This document shows, in pieces, positions 30,301-38,447 of a stretch of DNA of 64,000 nucleotides. Positions within the stretch are counted from its first letter, which is position 1, and each line of letters starts with the position of its first letter. The position numbers and the translations under genes are program-made. This DNA comes from Cyclobacteriaceae bacterium (GTDB taxonomy: Bacteria > Bacteroidota > Bacteroidia > Cytophagales > Cyclobacteriaceae). The notes beneath the pieces were generated by a model that saw only the letters and a program-made list of their open reading frames with translations, was not told where the DNA came from and made no database searches. The stretch is taken from the NCBI GenBank assembly GCA_958296015.1, contig CATQIH010000049.1, positions 17,602-81,601 of the forward strand. The letters are read 5' to 3'.

Positions 30301-30584
30301 CCCAGGAACAACCCCTGTATCGTCTGCTGCCTGACAATACGCTATTGAGTTATTCCAAAGGAGCAGTAGTGATGTATTTGTTGAGTGAAATGATCGGCGA
30401 AGACCAAGTCAATCGTGCACTAAGAAATTTTCTGCAAAAATATAAGTACCCTCATCCAAAACCAACGTCAACCGATCTCTTACAGGAGATTTACCGGGTA
30501 AGCAATGAAGAAGCTTATCCTGCAATCAATGAATTGTTTAAAGAAGTAAAAGAAATAAAAGAAACTGATTTGTACGATAAATAA
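27384..30584 (+). CDS. ABC-2 permease fused to an M1-family aminopeptidase
   Basis: The protein begins MSAIFIFDVTIYSRRWGFYW at an ATG that overlaps the ATPase stop. A longer open frame upstream is only a shadow of the ATPase gene. The first ~560 residues hold many hydrophobic segments in two ABC-2-like permease halves (for example FGRFLALITLTILYLLLFTINFFIA and a second set after ALGMLFYVGMEM). The last ~450 residues are an M1-type gluzincin domain. It has the zinc motif HELSHAWWGNSQ at about residue 910 and the third ligand Glu in ALMTETLAMYTEMM. In this known Bacteroidota family a permease and a periplasm-facing peptidase are joined, perhaps to process an exported peptide. The domain length and motifs are intact. 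Confidence 0.9.
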   Translation: MSAIFIFDVTIYSRRWGFYWLLVLLSILGFGAGSVSNFSLGDDILKNSPYQLSYVTGLLSLTTIFFSTAMASQLIFREADARFDSLIFSLPIKRTHFVFGRFLALITLTILYLLLFTINFFIAQSFKYTSEKLIDFDASSYVFAFLMFGFVNTLFTTSVVSFIGWFSKNKLLVYVGGLLLYIAYMAALLYSGSPLMAQSMPQSAHARTIAAFADPFGLSAFFYQTSGWSVLQRNTQLISLNGVFLINRVIVLLISTGLLIVSATRSSFRLNSNTGNARNTHGLDKITPIGAYRPVKTTYGFKAHWLAFFSLVKIDLTYTFKSIAFVMTALGMLFYVGMEMYAAIEKGSRIPQQYASSGLMVQTVIQSFHPLCLIAVLYYVQEIFWRSKNTNFYLIEHSTIHIKAGFYAKWASLSLIILLFSGFMILEGIVFQLIFKYPTIEWLVYASVFLFNAMPLIVLSGALLLIQKVVNQRASGLAATALFALLLATSLGKTVVSFPLLKFFQPLSNDYSDMNGFGIYQNAFVWRLIFGMTVVIILMIIVAVSKKNLKKWKPTSVFVLLWIIAIYSGEKSMNGYTVKDKATTLLAQARYEQQYRKFQNFLQPTVTDVQTTIDLYPDKNAYHITGTYALENKTHQPIHQILVNFVDDFTIHQAVLISGNETKSIKKQYEVISLNQPLLPTHKAHFSFDMSYDWKAVNGHASFNAMVENGSFMRISCYYPTFGYLADNEIQGETVRQQYHLGIATSITAFDAPRSKNDDFISLDMIVSTSGQQTAIGIGELIRQWPSDNRNYFHYKTTTSVPFRFAISSANYAIRKEAYQGKSFEIYYHPAHYENVDYLLENAKRTIDYCEANFGAYPFKTIRFAEVSAFTKGFAATAYPETIFMTENRTFHANIKADKQQDVINELAGHELSHAWWGNSQISPDDRAGAALMTETLAMYTEMMLIKKMYGKQKLIEHVKTYLEMYQNERGFTQEQPLYRLLPDNTLLSYSKGAVVMYLLSEMIGEDQVNRALRNFLQKYKYPHPKPTSTDLLQEIYRVSNEEAYPAINELFKEVKEIKETDLYDK

Positions 30585-30630
30585 ACACTTAAAAAATCAG
30601 GCAGGATACTTTTGTATATGACACGGTGAC

Positions 30631-32072
30631 TCACTGTTCAAAATCCAAATTGCTTGGAACCTTAGGTATACCCTGAGGCATTTTGATAGAAGTTGTAGGA
30701 ATATTAGTATTCACCACGTCAAAATTTACATCATCAATCCAAACAGCACCTGTACCACTTAACAATACACCATAGGCAATCGCTATGCTTTCTTGGCTTA
30801 CGTCTAATACAATTTCATACTGCTGCCAATCTGTAGTTCCTTCGATAGGACGATCTTGCATATTATCAAAAGCCAGCTTTTTGTCACCAGCTCCATCTAC
30901 TCTAAACCATAATCCACACCATCTCGTCACACCTTCTGTTTTAATTTTTGCACTTAGTTTTACGCGTTTTCCTTTGTATTCGTCGGGGGAAACCATCTGC
31001 ATGACGGTGCCGAAACCTTCTATTTGTTTTTCTGACGATTTAAGGAAAGCTACCATTCCTCCATTCATTTTAGAGGTTCCAGTGTCGTAAGAAGCAGGAT
31101 GGCTGCCAGTTTTATACCAGCCTTTTGGTACGTTAGATGATGATGTTTGTGCCTGAGCGGAAACATGCTGTAAAAATATATTTGCGAGAGGAAAAGCCAT
31201 CCCTGCCAAAAAAACAACAATAATAACAATGCCCAGTTTGTGTCCAAACCAGATCAACGAGGATTTTGTGCGATGGATCATGATGATTCTGTTTTTGATG
31301 AGAGAATAATTAAAGCCGCTTCCTAAGAGCGGGTTGGTCAAAGCATTTGTATAGTCAAGAAGTTTTTGACAGTAGTCAGCAAAATGTCGTCTGTGCCTGA
31401 CAATGCAATTATCAGCCGTATATTCGTGATTGGCTTTCAAGGCGATACGATACAGCCACAAAAACGGGTTGAACCAATAAAATATGAGCACCAATTCGAT
31501 AAACATCACGTCGAGCGTATGATGTTGATTGATATGCGCTTTTTCATGCGCAACAATATCATCATCTATACAACCTTGGGTATAATCATGCTTGTTGACG
31601 AAAATATACCTGCCAAAGCTGAATGGATAAATGGCTGTCTTTACTAACACCCGCTTGACCTGTTGATAATCGCTAACCTCATTATCGTTAATAAGACTTT
31701 TGATAAGTAATACATTGCTTGCATAGCGATAAGCCATCAGTACCAAACCCATTAGATATATTCCTAGAAAGATAAATTCTATTGCGACATTGGGCGATTT
31801 ATTAGAATCAACGCTATTTATTATTATTGAACTAGCATACTGCATCATAGAGCTTCCTTGTTCAATAAAACCCGTTGGTATTTGTGTTGCTATTCTGTGA
31901 GAACTCAAACTTGCAACGGCAGGTAAGATTACGGGTGAAAGCAGTGAGATTGTGACTGATGCTAACACAAGATTCTATTGAATATTAAGTATTTATCTCT
32001 ACTGAACAGAAAAAGAAAGCACACACATAAGAGCGCAAGACTTGCCGTAGATACTATGATATAGACAATCAT
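30631..32072 (-). pseudogene. BlaR1/M56-type sensor peptidase with C-terminal carbohydrate-binding-like domain, frameshifted
   Basis: From the ATG at 32072 the start reads MIVYIIVSTASLALLCVCF and SRDKYLIFNRI, typical of Bacteroidota M56 proteins. One base is missing near 31966-31970, and reading continues as LASVTISLLSPVILP. The zinc motif HEKAH, followed by FYWFNPFLWLYRIALKANHEYTAD, is intact. After the last membrane helix, a jelly-roll-like domain (about the last 150 residues, with WCGLWFRVDG, TTDWQQYEIVLDV and GTGAVWIDDVNFD) replaces a penicillin-sensor domain. The family cleaves a BlaI repressor on signal. The start overlaps the stop of a BlaI remnant (ATGA). The frameshift and the ruined repressor suggest the pair is dead. 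Confidence 0.85.
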
Positions 32073-32239
32073 TTCCTCTTGGTTTCAATTTGTTGTTGTA
32101 TGATCTTTTTTAGTTCCTCCAATTCCTCCAGCGACATATCCTTGCTAGAGGCAAAAAATGACGCAAATTGTGGGGTAGAGTTATTGAAAAAATTCTTGTG
32201 GAGAAGCAGCTTGATAGGAATAGCCAGTTGATGAGGAAT
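32069..32239 (-). pseudogene. BlaI/MecI-type repressor, C-terminal remnant
   Basis: Immediately before the M56 gene the same strand reads LLLHKNFFNNSTPQFASFF and then SKDMSLEELEELKKIIQ, ending ETKRK and TGA inside the M56 ATG. This is the dimerisation end of BlaI/CopY repressors (KNFF...SFF...LEEL pattern). A stop at 32240-32242 and the absence of any winged-helix sequence upstream show the DNA-binding domain has been deleted. The 4-bp overlap with the sensor gene is the normal blaI-blaR1 arrangement. Confidence 0.7.
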
Positions 32240-32309
32240 TTAAGAGTTGGCAACTGCTCTACAATATAAGTTATAAAACCCCCAAATATGATAAACCAAG
32301 GGTTCTTTT

Positions 32310-32741
32310 TTACTTCTGCAAAACATAAATAGGAACGCCAGGAATTGATGCTTTAAGTGTTTTCGCTGTCTTACCGTTAAATGCTACACTTTCGTATTTA
32401 CTATTCTTATTTACATCTACGTATAGAGTGTCTATATCTCCATGCGCTTCTAAGTAAAAATCTTTTGTCCCTTCCATACTTAAAAAAGCAATATTTCCGC
32501 CGTCAAGGAAGGACGAGTCTCCATAGGGATTTATTATTATATCTAAGGATTTTTTGCTATTGCCGTTGAAGTAATATAGCTCCACTGAATCACCGTATTG
32601 CTTTAGATAATTAGCGTTTTCTACTGTGAGCACTGTCGCTAAAAAAGGGTCAGGCCCTGGCTCACAACAAACAGGTTTTTCACAACCAGATACACCTAAT
32701 ATACTCACCGAGATTGAAAAAAAGAGCGTTAAGCGTTTCAT
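32310..32741 (-). CDS. Small lipoprotein of unknown function
   Basis: The 143-residue product starts MKRLTLFFSISVSILGVSGC, a clear lipoprotein signal with the Cys at residue 20. A Cys/Pro-rich linker (EKPVCCEPGPDP) and a beta-rich domain follow. I recognise no family. The pattern LKASIPGVPIYVLQK at the end could be a beta-strand finish. It is monocistronic and separate from the BlaI/BlaR1 remnant downstream. Probably outer-membrane or periplasm-attached. Confidence 0.8.
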   Translation of the reverse strand: MKRLTLFFSISVSILGVSGCEKPVCCEPGPDPFLATVLTVENANYLKQYGDSVELYYFNGNSKKSLDIIINPYGDSSFLDGGNIAFLSMEGTKDFYLEAHGDIDTLYVDVNKNSKYESVAFNGKTAKTLKASIPGVPIYVLQK

Positions 32742-33218
32742 AATAAAAATTTATCGTACTACAATTATTTTTTCCCTTAATCTTCCTCCCTTTGCTCTGA
32801 TTTTTTCGCGCAGTTTCTACATCGTAGACACCAAGACTAAAGGAAGCATCGGTTAAACTCGCTATTTTTTCAGCTTAACTTATAATAAATGGTAACCTAA
32901 AAATATGCTTGATAAAAATTATAAGTTAAAGATTGAAAGGTAACTACTTAGTAAATGACAATGAAATTTTAATGTAAACCTACAGTTTACCTTGAGTTAT
33001 TTTCCGTACAAATATACGTTTTTGATAGAATTGCTTTTTTCCGCAGACAGTTGCTTTTACGTTTACATTAGAAGTATTAGCTGTACTCTCAGCATTACCT
33101 TGCTTTTCGCAGCAACATCGGTAGAGACTAAATTAAGTGAAGTAGCCTGCTGCTGATTGCCTGTTGTTTTCTGAACTTTAGTATCTTTACACTAACGAAA
33201 AGTTTTAATATCACAAAG
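32742..33218. other. Intergenic region with small inverted repeat and candidate promoter
   Basis: No gene is evident in this AT-rich stretch between divergent genes. GTAAAC (32974-32979) and GTTTAC (32985-32990) form a short inverted repeat. TATCTTTA at 33182-33189, about 30 bp before the 72-residue gene, resembles the -7 box TAnnTTTG of Bacteroidota promoters, but no TTTG is seen at the expected -33 position. Confidence 0.35.
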
Positions 33219-33437
33219 ATGAGAAAAGTAACTGATGAAGAAGAAGACGGACTTTGCCAACACGACAAAGACGTGATACGAGAGAATGTTGACATCCAGA
33301 TGGAAGAGATTGAGATCATTGCCGACCAATTGAAGGTAAGGCTGGGCGAAGATATTCCTAAAGCCAAACTTTATGCAATGGCCATCAGTATGCAGCAATG
33401 CCTGCTCATGACCGATCTGTTGAATGACATGGAATGA
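33219..33437 (+). CDS. Small acidic protein translationally coupled to topB, function unknown
   Basis: The 72-residue product is acidic and mostly helical by appearance (DEEEDGLCQHDKDVIRE, VDIQMEEIEIIADQLKVRL, AKLYAMAISMQQCLLMTDLL), with no family I recognise. Its TGA overlaps the topoisomerase ATG by 4 bp (ATGA), so translation of the two is likely coupled. A partner or modulator of topoisomerase III is a reasonable guess. It has a plausible promoter-like element upstream and no obvious defects. Confidence 0.7.
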   Translation: MRKVTDEEEDGLCQHDKDVIRENVDIQMEEIEIIADQLKVRLGEDIPKAKLYAMAISMQQCLLMTDLLNDME

Positions 33438-35691
33438 GAGTAATTATTGCAGAAAAGCCCTCTGTAGCCCGGGAATATGCCCGTGTGCTCAAGGTAAAGT
33501 CTCGTAAAGACGGTTACTTTGAGCGCGAAGGGGTATGCATTACCTGGGCTTTCGGCCATTTGGTAGAACTGGCTGACCCTAAAGAATATGGTTTTGAGAA
33601 ATGGCGTCTTGCCGATCTGCCCATCGTGCCCGAGCGTTTCAAACTGGCAGTGAGCAGCAACGAGGGTGCCCGTAAACAGTTCAATACCATCAAAAGCTTG
33701 TTCGACCGGGCCACTGAAATCGTGGTGGGTACGGATGCCGGACGGGAAGGAGAACTGATCTTCCGCTATATCTACCAGATGTGTCAGTGTAAGGTGCCTT
33801 TCAAACGCCTCTGGATTTCTTCTCAAACAGACAAAGCCATCCTGGACGGCTTTCGCAACCTCAAACCGGGTACCGAATATAATCACCTGGCAGATGCCGC
33901 CCGCTCCCGTTCCGAAGCCGACTGGATGGTGGGTATCAATGCTACGCGCTGCCTCACGCTTTCGGCTTATTCCAAAACGGTACTGTCGCTTGGGCGGGTA
34001 CAAACTCCCGTACTGGCCATGATCTGCTCCCGCTATATTGAGCACAGAGATTTTACACCGGAACCCTACTGGATGCTATTGAGCACAGAGATTTTACACC
34101 GGAACCCTACTGGATGCTGTATATTATGCTGGAAAAAGACAGCCAAGTGTTCCGGGCAACGTACGAAGCCTCATTTCGGGAGGAAGAAAAGGCACAGGCA
34201 GCTTTGCAGCAACTCACTACCCTGGCCACCTGCACCAAAGCAGAAACCAAAAAGGTGAACGAGTACGCGCCGCTGCTTTTTGACCTGACCAGCCTGCAAC
34301 AAGAAGCCAACAGAAAATTCAGCCTGTCGGCGCAAGACACGCTCAACATTGCCCAGGACCTGTACGAAAAGCACAAGCTTATCACCTACCCCCGCACCGG
34401 TTCGCGCTACCTCACCGAAGATATGTACGAAGGCATCCCGGCACTTGTGGATGTGGTAGCCAACATTCCAAGATTTGCGCCGTTTGTGCAGGAACTCAAA
34501 AAACATCCAATCTCTCGCAGGCCCATCAATGGCAAAAAAGTGACCGATCACCATGCCCTGCTACCTACCGAAACCGACCCAACAAAAGCACATTTGTCTG
34601 CTATAGAGAAAAAAGTGTATGCGCTGATCGTGACGCGCTTCCTGGCGGCTTTCTCACCGGTTTGTCAAAAGGAAGTCACCAAACTGGAGTTTATGTGCGG
34701 AGAGCTGCTATTCAAAGCCTCGGGAACGGTCATTGTAGTACCTGGCTGGCGCGAGGTGGAATATGAGTCCCGGCAAAAGGGCAATGAGAAGACTGACGAT
34801 GATGAAGACCAGGAATTGCCTAAAGTAGCCAAAGGAGATATATTACCGGTCAGTGATCCTGCTGTGGTTAAAAAGATGACCAAAGCCAAGCCGATTCATG
34901 CAGAAGCATCTTTGCTGAAGCTCATGGAAACGGCAGGCAAAGACCTGGAAGACGAAGAACTCAAAGAAGCAATCAAAGAATGCGGACTAGGTACGCCTGC
35001 CACCCGCGCCAGCGTTATAGAAACCCTTTTTACCAGAGAGTATATCATCAGAGATAAAAAGAAGCTACTTCCCACTGAGAAGGGTTTGCAGGTGTATGAA
35101 CTGGTGAAAGACCGCTCCATTGCAAGCGTTGATCTGACGGGGCGGTGGGAAAAGTCGCTCAACCTGATTGCCAGAGGAGAACGGGCATATGAGCAGTTTA
35201 TAGAAGCCATTCATAAGTATACGCACGACATTGTGAAGAATCTATCAGAGGCAGGTGCACACTACCAGGGAGAAAAACGGGAGGTGGCAGACCAGACAGA
35301 GATCGGCTTATTTGAAGAACAGATGGTTAGAGCAGGCAAAGGACAGTTTGGTACGTATCTGCTGCACAAAGGTAAGTTTTATCACGTAGAAATCAAAGAA
35401 CCGAACCAAGTCGAACTCCCCGAAGCCATCACTATCATAGAACAACGCAGAGCCTACGAAACAACACGGGATGCCGAGATGGAGAAGAATACCGTTGCCG
35501 TGGTAGGCAAACGATACACGATTCTTACCGGAAAATACGGCCTGTATGTCACCGATGGCCAGACCAATGCCTCACTTCCCAAACATATCAGCACCGATGA
35601 GGCCAAAACCTGGAACGCCCAGCAATGCCGCCAGACCATTACATCTTACAAGCAATGGAAAAAGAAGCAGATGAAAACCAAAAGAGCCTGA
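33434..35691 (+). pseudogene. topB: DNA topoisomerase III, frameshifted by a 41-bp tandem duplication
   Basis: The N-terminal Toprim domain is intact: MRVIIAEKPSVAREYARVL, TDAGREGELIFR with its acidic DxxxEGE triad, and WISSQTDKAI. LSLGRVQTPVLAMI follows. The catalytic Tyr lies in LITYPRTGSRYL further on, and GLGTPATRASVIETL marks the later type IA region. Between these parts, residues around IEHRDFTPEPYWML are encoded twice because 41 bp are duplicated exactly (34037-34077 and 34078-34118). As 41 is not a multiple of three, the second half falls out of frame. Removing one copy gives a continuous 738-residue enzyme. As written, the first half ends about 47 codons after the duplication, before the active-site Tyr. 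Topoisomerase III decatenates DNA and is common both in chromosomes and in conjugative elements of this phylum. Confidence 0.95.
34037..34118. repeat. Exact 41-bp tandem duplication inside topB
   Basis: Two identical 41-bp copies lie directly adjacent (34037-34077 and 34078-34118), each beginning ATTGAGCACAGAG and ending CTACTGGATGCT. There are no differences between copies, which implies a very recent event, a reversible switch or an assembly artefact. Confidence 0.98.
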
Positions 35692-35813
35692 TCTGGCTGT
35701 GTTTTATCTCATAAAAAGGTAAATAATACGCTAAGCGTGAAAACAATCTGAACAAAACCATACTTTCAATGTCAGAAAATTAGCGTATCTTTAAAAAAGT
35801 CGGGACATTTACT

Positions 35814-35844
35814 TTTTCTAGTATCTTTTCTGACAATATCTTTG
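35814..35844 (+). promoter_or_regulatory. Candidate primary promoter of the sigma gene
   Basis: TATCTTTG (35837-35844) matches the Bacteroidota -7 consensus TAnnTTTG exactly. It is preceded at a 19-bp spacing by TTTT (35814-35817), close to the -33 TTTG. The sigma-factor ATG is 25 bp downstream, giving a short leader. Confidence 0.5.
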
Positions 35845-35868
35845 CCAATAGCGTAACTACCCTATACT

Positions 35869-36732
35869 ATGAGACAATTAAAGATCAGTAAACAAATAAC
35901 CAACCGCGAGAGCCAGTCCCTCGACAAGTACTTACAAGAGATAGGCAAAGTGAGCCTCATCACCGCTGACGAGGAAGTGGAACTGGCCAAAAGGATCAGA
36001 GAAGGCGACCAAATTGCCCTCGAGAAGCTCACCAAAGCCAACCTCCGGTTTGTAGTTTCCGTAGCCAAGCAATACCAGAGTCCGGGACTTACGCTGGGCG
36101 ACCTGATCAACGAAGGCAACCTGGGACTGATCAAAGCAGCCATGCGGTTTGACGAAACACGGGGTTTCAAATTTATTTCATATGCCGTATGGTGGATACG
36201 CCAGTCTATCATGCAAGCCATTGCCGAGCAGTCCAGAATCGTACGGTTACCGCTCAACCGGGTGGGTTCGCTCAACAAAATCTCTAAGTCGTTTTCTGAA
36301 CTGGAGCAAAAGTTTCAGCGCGAGCCTTCCACAGAAGAGTTGGCAGAGATATTGGAAATGACTGAAGATGAGATCATCATCAACCTGAAAAACTCCGGAC
36401 GGCATGTATCCATTGATGCGCCGTTTGTAAGCGGAGAGGAAAACGGCTTGCTCGATGTATTGGAAAGCAATACCGACCAGACACCTGACGCAGCCCTGAT
36501 GTCAGATTCTCTGCGCGGCGAACTGGAAAGGGCGCTGGCCACCCTCACCCAAAGGGAAGCCGATATGCTCGGCTATTATTTTGGGCTTAACGGTGAGCAG
36601 GCTATGACCCTGGAAGAGATCGGCCAGAAATACAACATGACCCGTGAGCGCGTCCGTCAGATCAAAGAAAAAGCCACCCGAAGGCTCCGCCATAGCTCCC
36701 GTAGCCACCTGCTCCGTCCTTATTTAGGATAG
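35869..36732 (+). CDS. rpoD: Bacteroidota-type primary RNA polymerase sigma factor
   Basis: The 287-residue length and sequence are those of the compact primary sigma factor of this phylum, which lacks region 1.1 and the long spacer of proteobacterial RpoD. Region 1.2 is [20 protein letters not shown]. Region 2 has [19 protein letters not shown] and [11 protein letters not shown], region 3 has [17 protein letters not shown], and region 4 has [20 protein letters not shown] for -33 recognition. It directs RNA polymerase at housekeeping promoters of the TTTG/TAnnTTTG type. It is the clearest intact core gene in the window and argues for chromosomal location. A paralogous group 2 sigma cannot be excluded. 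Confidence 0.92.
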   Translation: MRQLKISKQITNRESQSLDKYLQEIGKVSLITADEEVELAKRIREGDQIALEKLTKANLRFVVSVAKQYQSPGLTLGDLINEGNLGLIKAAMRFDETRGFKFISYAVWWIRQSIMQAIAEQSRIVRLPLNRVGSLNKISKSFSELEQKFQREPSTEELAEILEMTEDEIIINLKNSGRHVSIDAPFVSGEENGLLDVLESNTDQTPDAALMSDSLRGELERALATLTQREADMLGYYFGLNGEQAMTLEEIGQKYNMTRERVRQIKEKATRRLRHSSRSHLLRPYLG

Positions 36733-36806
36733 ATAGATAATTCCTTAAAGTTGCCCCTCTTCCCTCGCTTCGACCGCGGCGGCGCATCGCTTGTAACCAA
36801 AGCGAA

Positions 36807-36890
36807 GTCCGGGACGCGTAGTCCGGGACGCGTAGTCCGGGACGCGTAGTCCGGGACGCGTAGTCCGGGACGCGTAGTCCGGGACGCGTA
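36807..36890. repeat. Tandem array: six exact copies of a 14-bp palindromic-arm unit
   Basis: GTCCGGGACGCGTA repeats six times without interruption, 84 bp in total, about 75 bp after the sigma gene. Each unit contains GTCC and GGAC as self-complementary arms around one base, and ACGCGT is itself a palindrome. Because 14 is not a multiple of three, the array is not coding in character; the open frame across it has a 14-residue period only because of the repeat. Confidence 0.97.
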
Positions 36891-37034
36891 GTTTTCAGAT
36901 GCAAGCTGAAGCTAGTTACGCCTATGATATGACACCATCCTGCAAACTAGCCTGATGGATGATTTCATATGAGCTTTGTTTAGTAACAGTTTTACTAAGG
37001 AATGGCGAATAAATAACATATTCAACTTAACTCC

Positions 37035-37130
37035 TGGGTTTGTGCGGAGCACCCCCTGGCCACCGAGGCCCGGTCTAAACCCCTCAGACGGCCTGTGAGT
37101 ACCGCGCCACGGCGGCACAAGGCCGTGGTT
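37035..37130. repeat. GC-rich structured block in the convergent intergenic region
   Basis: Within an AT-rich surrounding, about 95 bp are strongly GC-rich. CCACGGC (37107-37113) and GCCGTGG (37122-37128) make a perfect 7-bp stem with an 8-nt loop. GTCT (37073-37076) and AGAC (37086-37089), flanked by GGCC-type arms, make a second smaller stem. It lies between converging genes and may be a bidirectional terminator, a REP-like element or a small RNA; no long T-tract follows either way. Confidence 0.55.
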
Positions 37131-37149
37131 ACGTTTATATTGTGGATTA

Positions 37150-37390
37150 CTTTATTGTATCAACATTCCTAAAAACCAGAAAACGACGGACGAGAACAAA
37201 GGAAACCAAAGCGACAATCGATGGTACAACGAAATGCTGCAAATACTTGCAGAGGATATGCGCAAAACCAAAATGTTGGTGAAAGAAACCAGGAAGAAGA
37301 TAGGCATACTCGGCACTATGAGTGCGCGGCAAACCGTAAGAATCTATGCTGGTGGAGCCTTGCTTTTCATCAAGGGTTTGTCTCTCCAGT
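37150..37390 (+). other. Cryptic plus-strand coding-like stretch, possible gene remnant
   Basis: One plus-strand frame reads IPKNQKTTDENKGNQSDNRW and then YNEMLQILAEDMRKTKMLV and KETRKKIGILG without a start codon, in an otherwise gene-free stretch. The Lys/Glu-rich helical character looks like real protein, similar to small coiled-coil proteins found near mobile regions. It runs into the antisense of the transporter gene and stops there. I cannot name a family. Confidence 0.3.
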
Positions 37391-38447
37391 AAGATGCCAG
37401 CATAGAACCTGTGATATTCATTACCGGGCCAAAGATTGCAGGTGCCAGTCCTACAGTAGCTACCCTGCCCATCTCATTGGCAAGGGCGGAGGCCAGTCCA
37501 CCGTTTTGCATGCCTACCTCGAAGGCAATCGTGCGGCAATCCCGCTCGGGCAGGCTGCATAACCTGCCGCCCCAATACCCCAGAAAATAACCGGACACAT
37601 TATGAAAGATACCAGCTACGATGAGCAACGCACCCACGTCCAGTAAGTTATCGCGGCCTGCGGCAGTAATGATAGTGATGATGTAGGCAATGCCAAACAT
37701 AGAAATCAGTGGCATGGCATCATCGAGCCACTTGAAGCGGCCATGAGCAAAATAGTTGAACAACAGTCCTGCAAAAACTGGCAACACAATCATCTTGACC
37801 ATGCTCCACATCATGTCCAGCACATCCACCTGCACAAACTCACCGGCAAGCCAGCCCATCAGCGTGGGTGTGATCAAGGGTGCCAGCAGCGTAGCAAAGG
37901 CGGTGAGTGTCACAGAAAGTGCCAGGTTGGCCCTAGACAGGTAGGCCATCACATTAGAGGCCAGTCCGCTGGGCGAAGCCCCGATGAGGATAATACCCGC
38001 AGCGATCTCCGGATCTACACCCAGCAGATTGGCCAGGGTAAAGCCAACAAAAGGCATGATGGTAAACTGACAGACTACGCCTACCAGCACGCCTTTGGGC
38101 ATCTTCACCACTGCGGCAAAATCGCGCAGGCTCATGGCCGTACCCATACCAAACATGATGATTTGCAGCAAAGGCGTGATCAGGTTTTTCAGGTCAAACC
38201 CATTGATCTCCTGAAAATACGAAGGATAGAACATACTGATGGTGACCGCCGCAAAGATGATGACGGTGAAAGAGAAGCCTTGCAGCCTGGCATATCCTCT
38301 GAATCCTATTGCCAGACATACAAAAAAGCCCGTCAGCAACCAGCCTATTTCTTCTCCATATCCCAAAAGTAACAACACCAACACCGCCAAAGCACATACA
38401 GCAGCTAAGATCAATATTATCTGGTAGAGTTTCTTATATTTCATCAA
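37344..38447 (-). CDS. Bile acid:sodium symporter (BASS) family transporter
   Basis: The 367-residue protein has nine to ten hydrophobic segments. It carries the BASS signatures LLQIIMFGMGTAMSLRDFA, CQFTIMPFVGFTLA and LIGASPSGLASNVMAYLSRAN, plus EVGMQNGGLASALA in the second half. These form the sodium-binding crossover region. Family members take up organic anions such as bile acids, pantothenate or keto acids with Na+. Its ATG overlaps the stop of the enolase-superfamily gene by 4 bp, so it is the last gene of the sugar-acid-like operon. Transport of an intermediate of that pathway is the natural inference. Confidence 0.9.
   Translation of the reverse strand: MMKYKKLYQIILILAAVCALAVLVLLLLGYGEEIGWLLTGFFVCLAIGFRGYARLQGFSFTVIIFAAVTISMFYPSYFQEINGFDLKNLITPLLQIIMFGMGTAMSLRDFAAVVKMPKGVLVGVVCQFTIMPFVGFTLANLLGVDPEIAAGIILIGASPSGLASNVMAYLSRANLALSVTLTAFATLLAPLITPTLMGWLAGEFVQVDVLDMMWSMVKMIVLPVFAGLLFNYFAHGRFKWLDDAMPLISMFGIAYIITIITAAGRDNLLDVGALLIVAGIFHNVSGYFLGYWGGRLCSLPERDCRTIAFEVGMQNGGLASALANEMGRVATVGLAPAIFGPVMNITGSMLASYWRDKPLMKSKAPPA

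Noticed and set aside
36662..36904. Minus-strand open frame over the 14-bp array (RVPDYASRT repeats)
   Set aside because: Its 14-residue period is a by-product of a 14-bp non-coding repeat, and the frame is antisense to the sigma gene at one end.
37221..37562. 113-residue plus-strand frame
   Set aside because: Its second half is antisense to the transporter gene and its first half is in a different frame from the coding-like stretch noted there.
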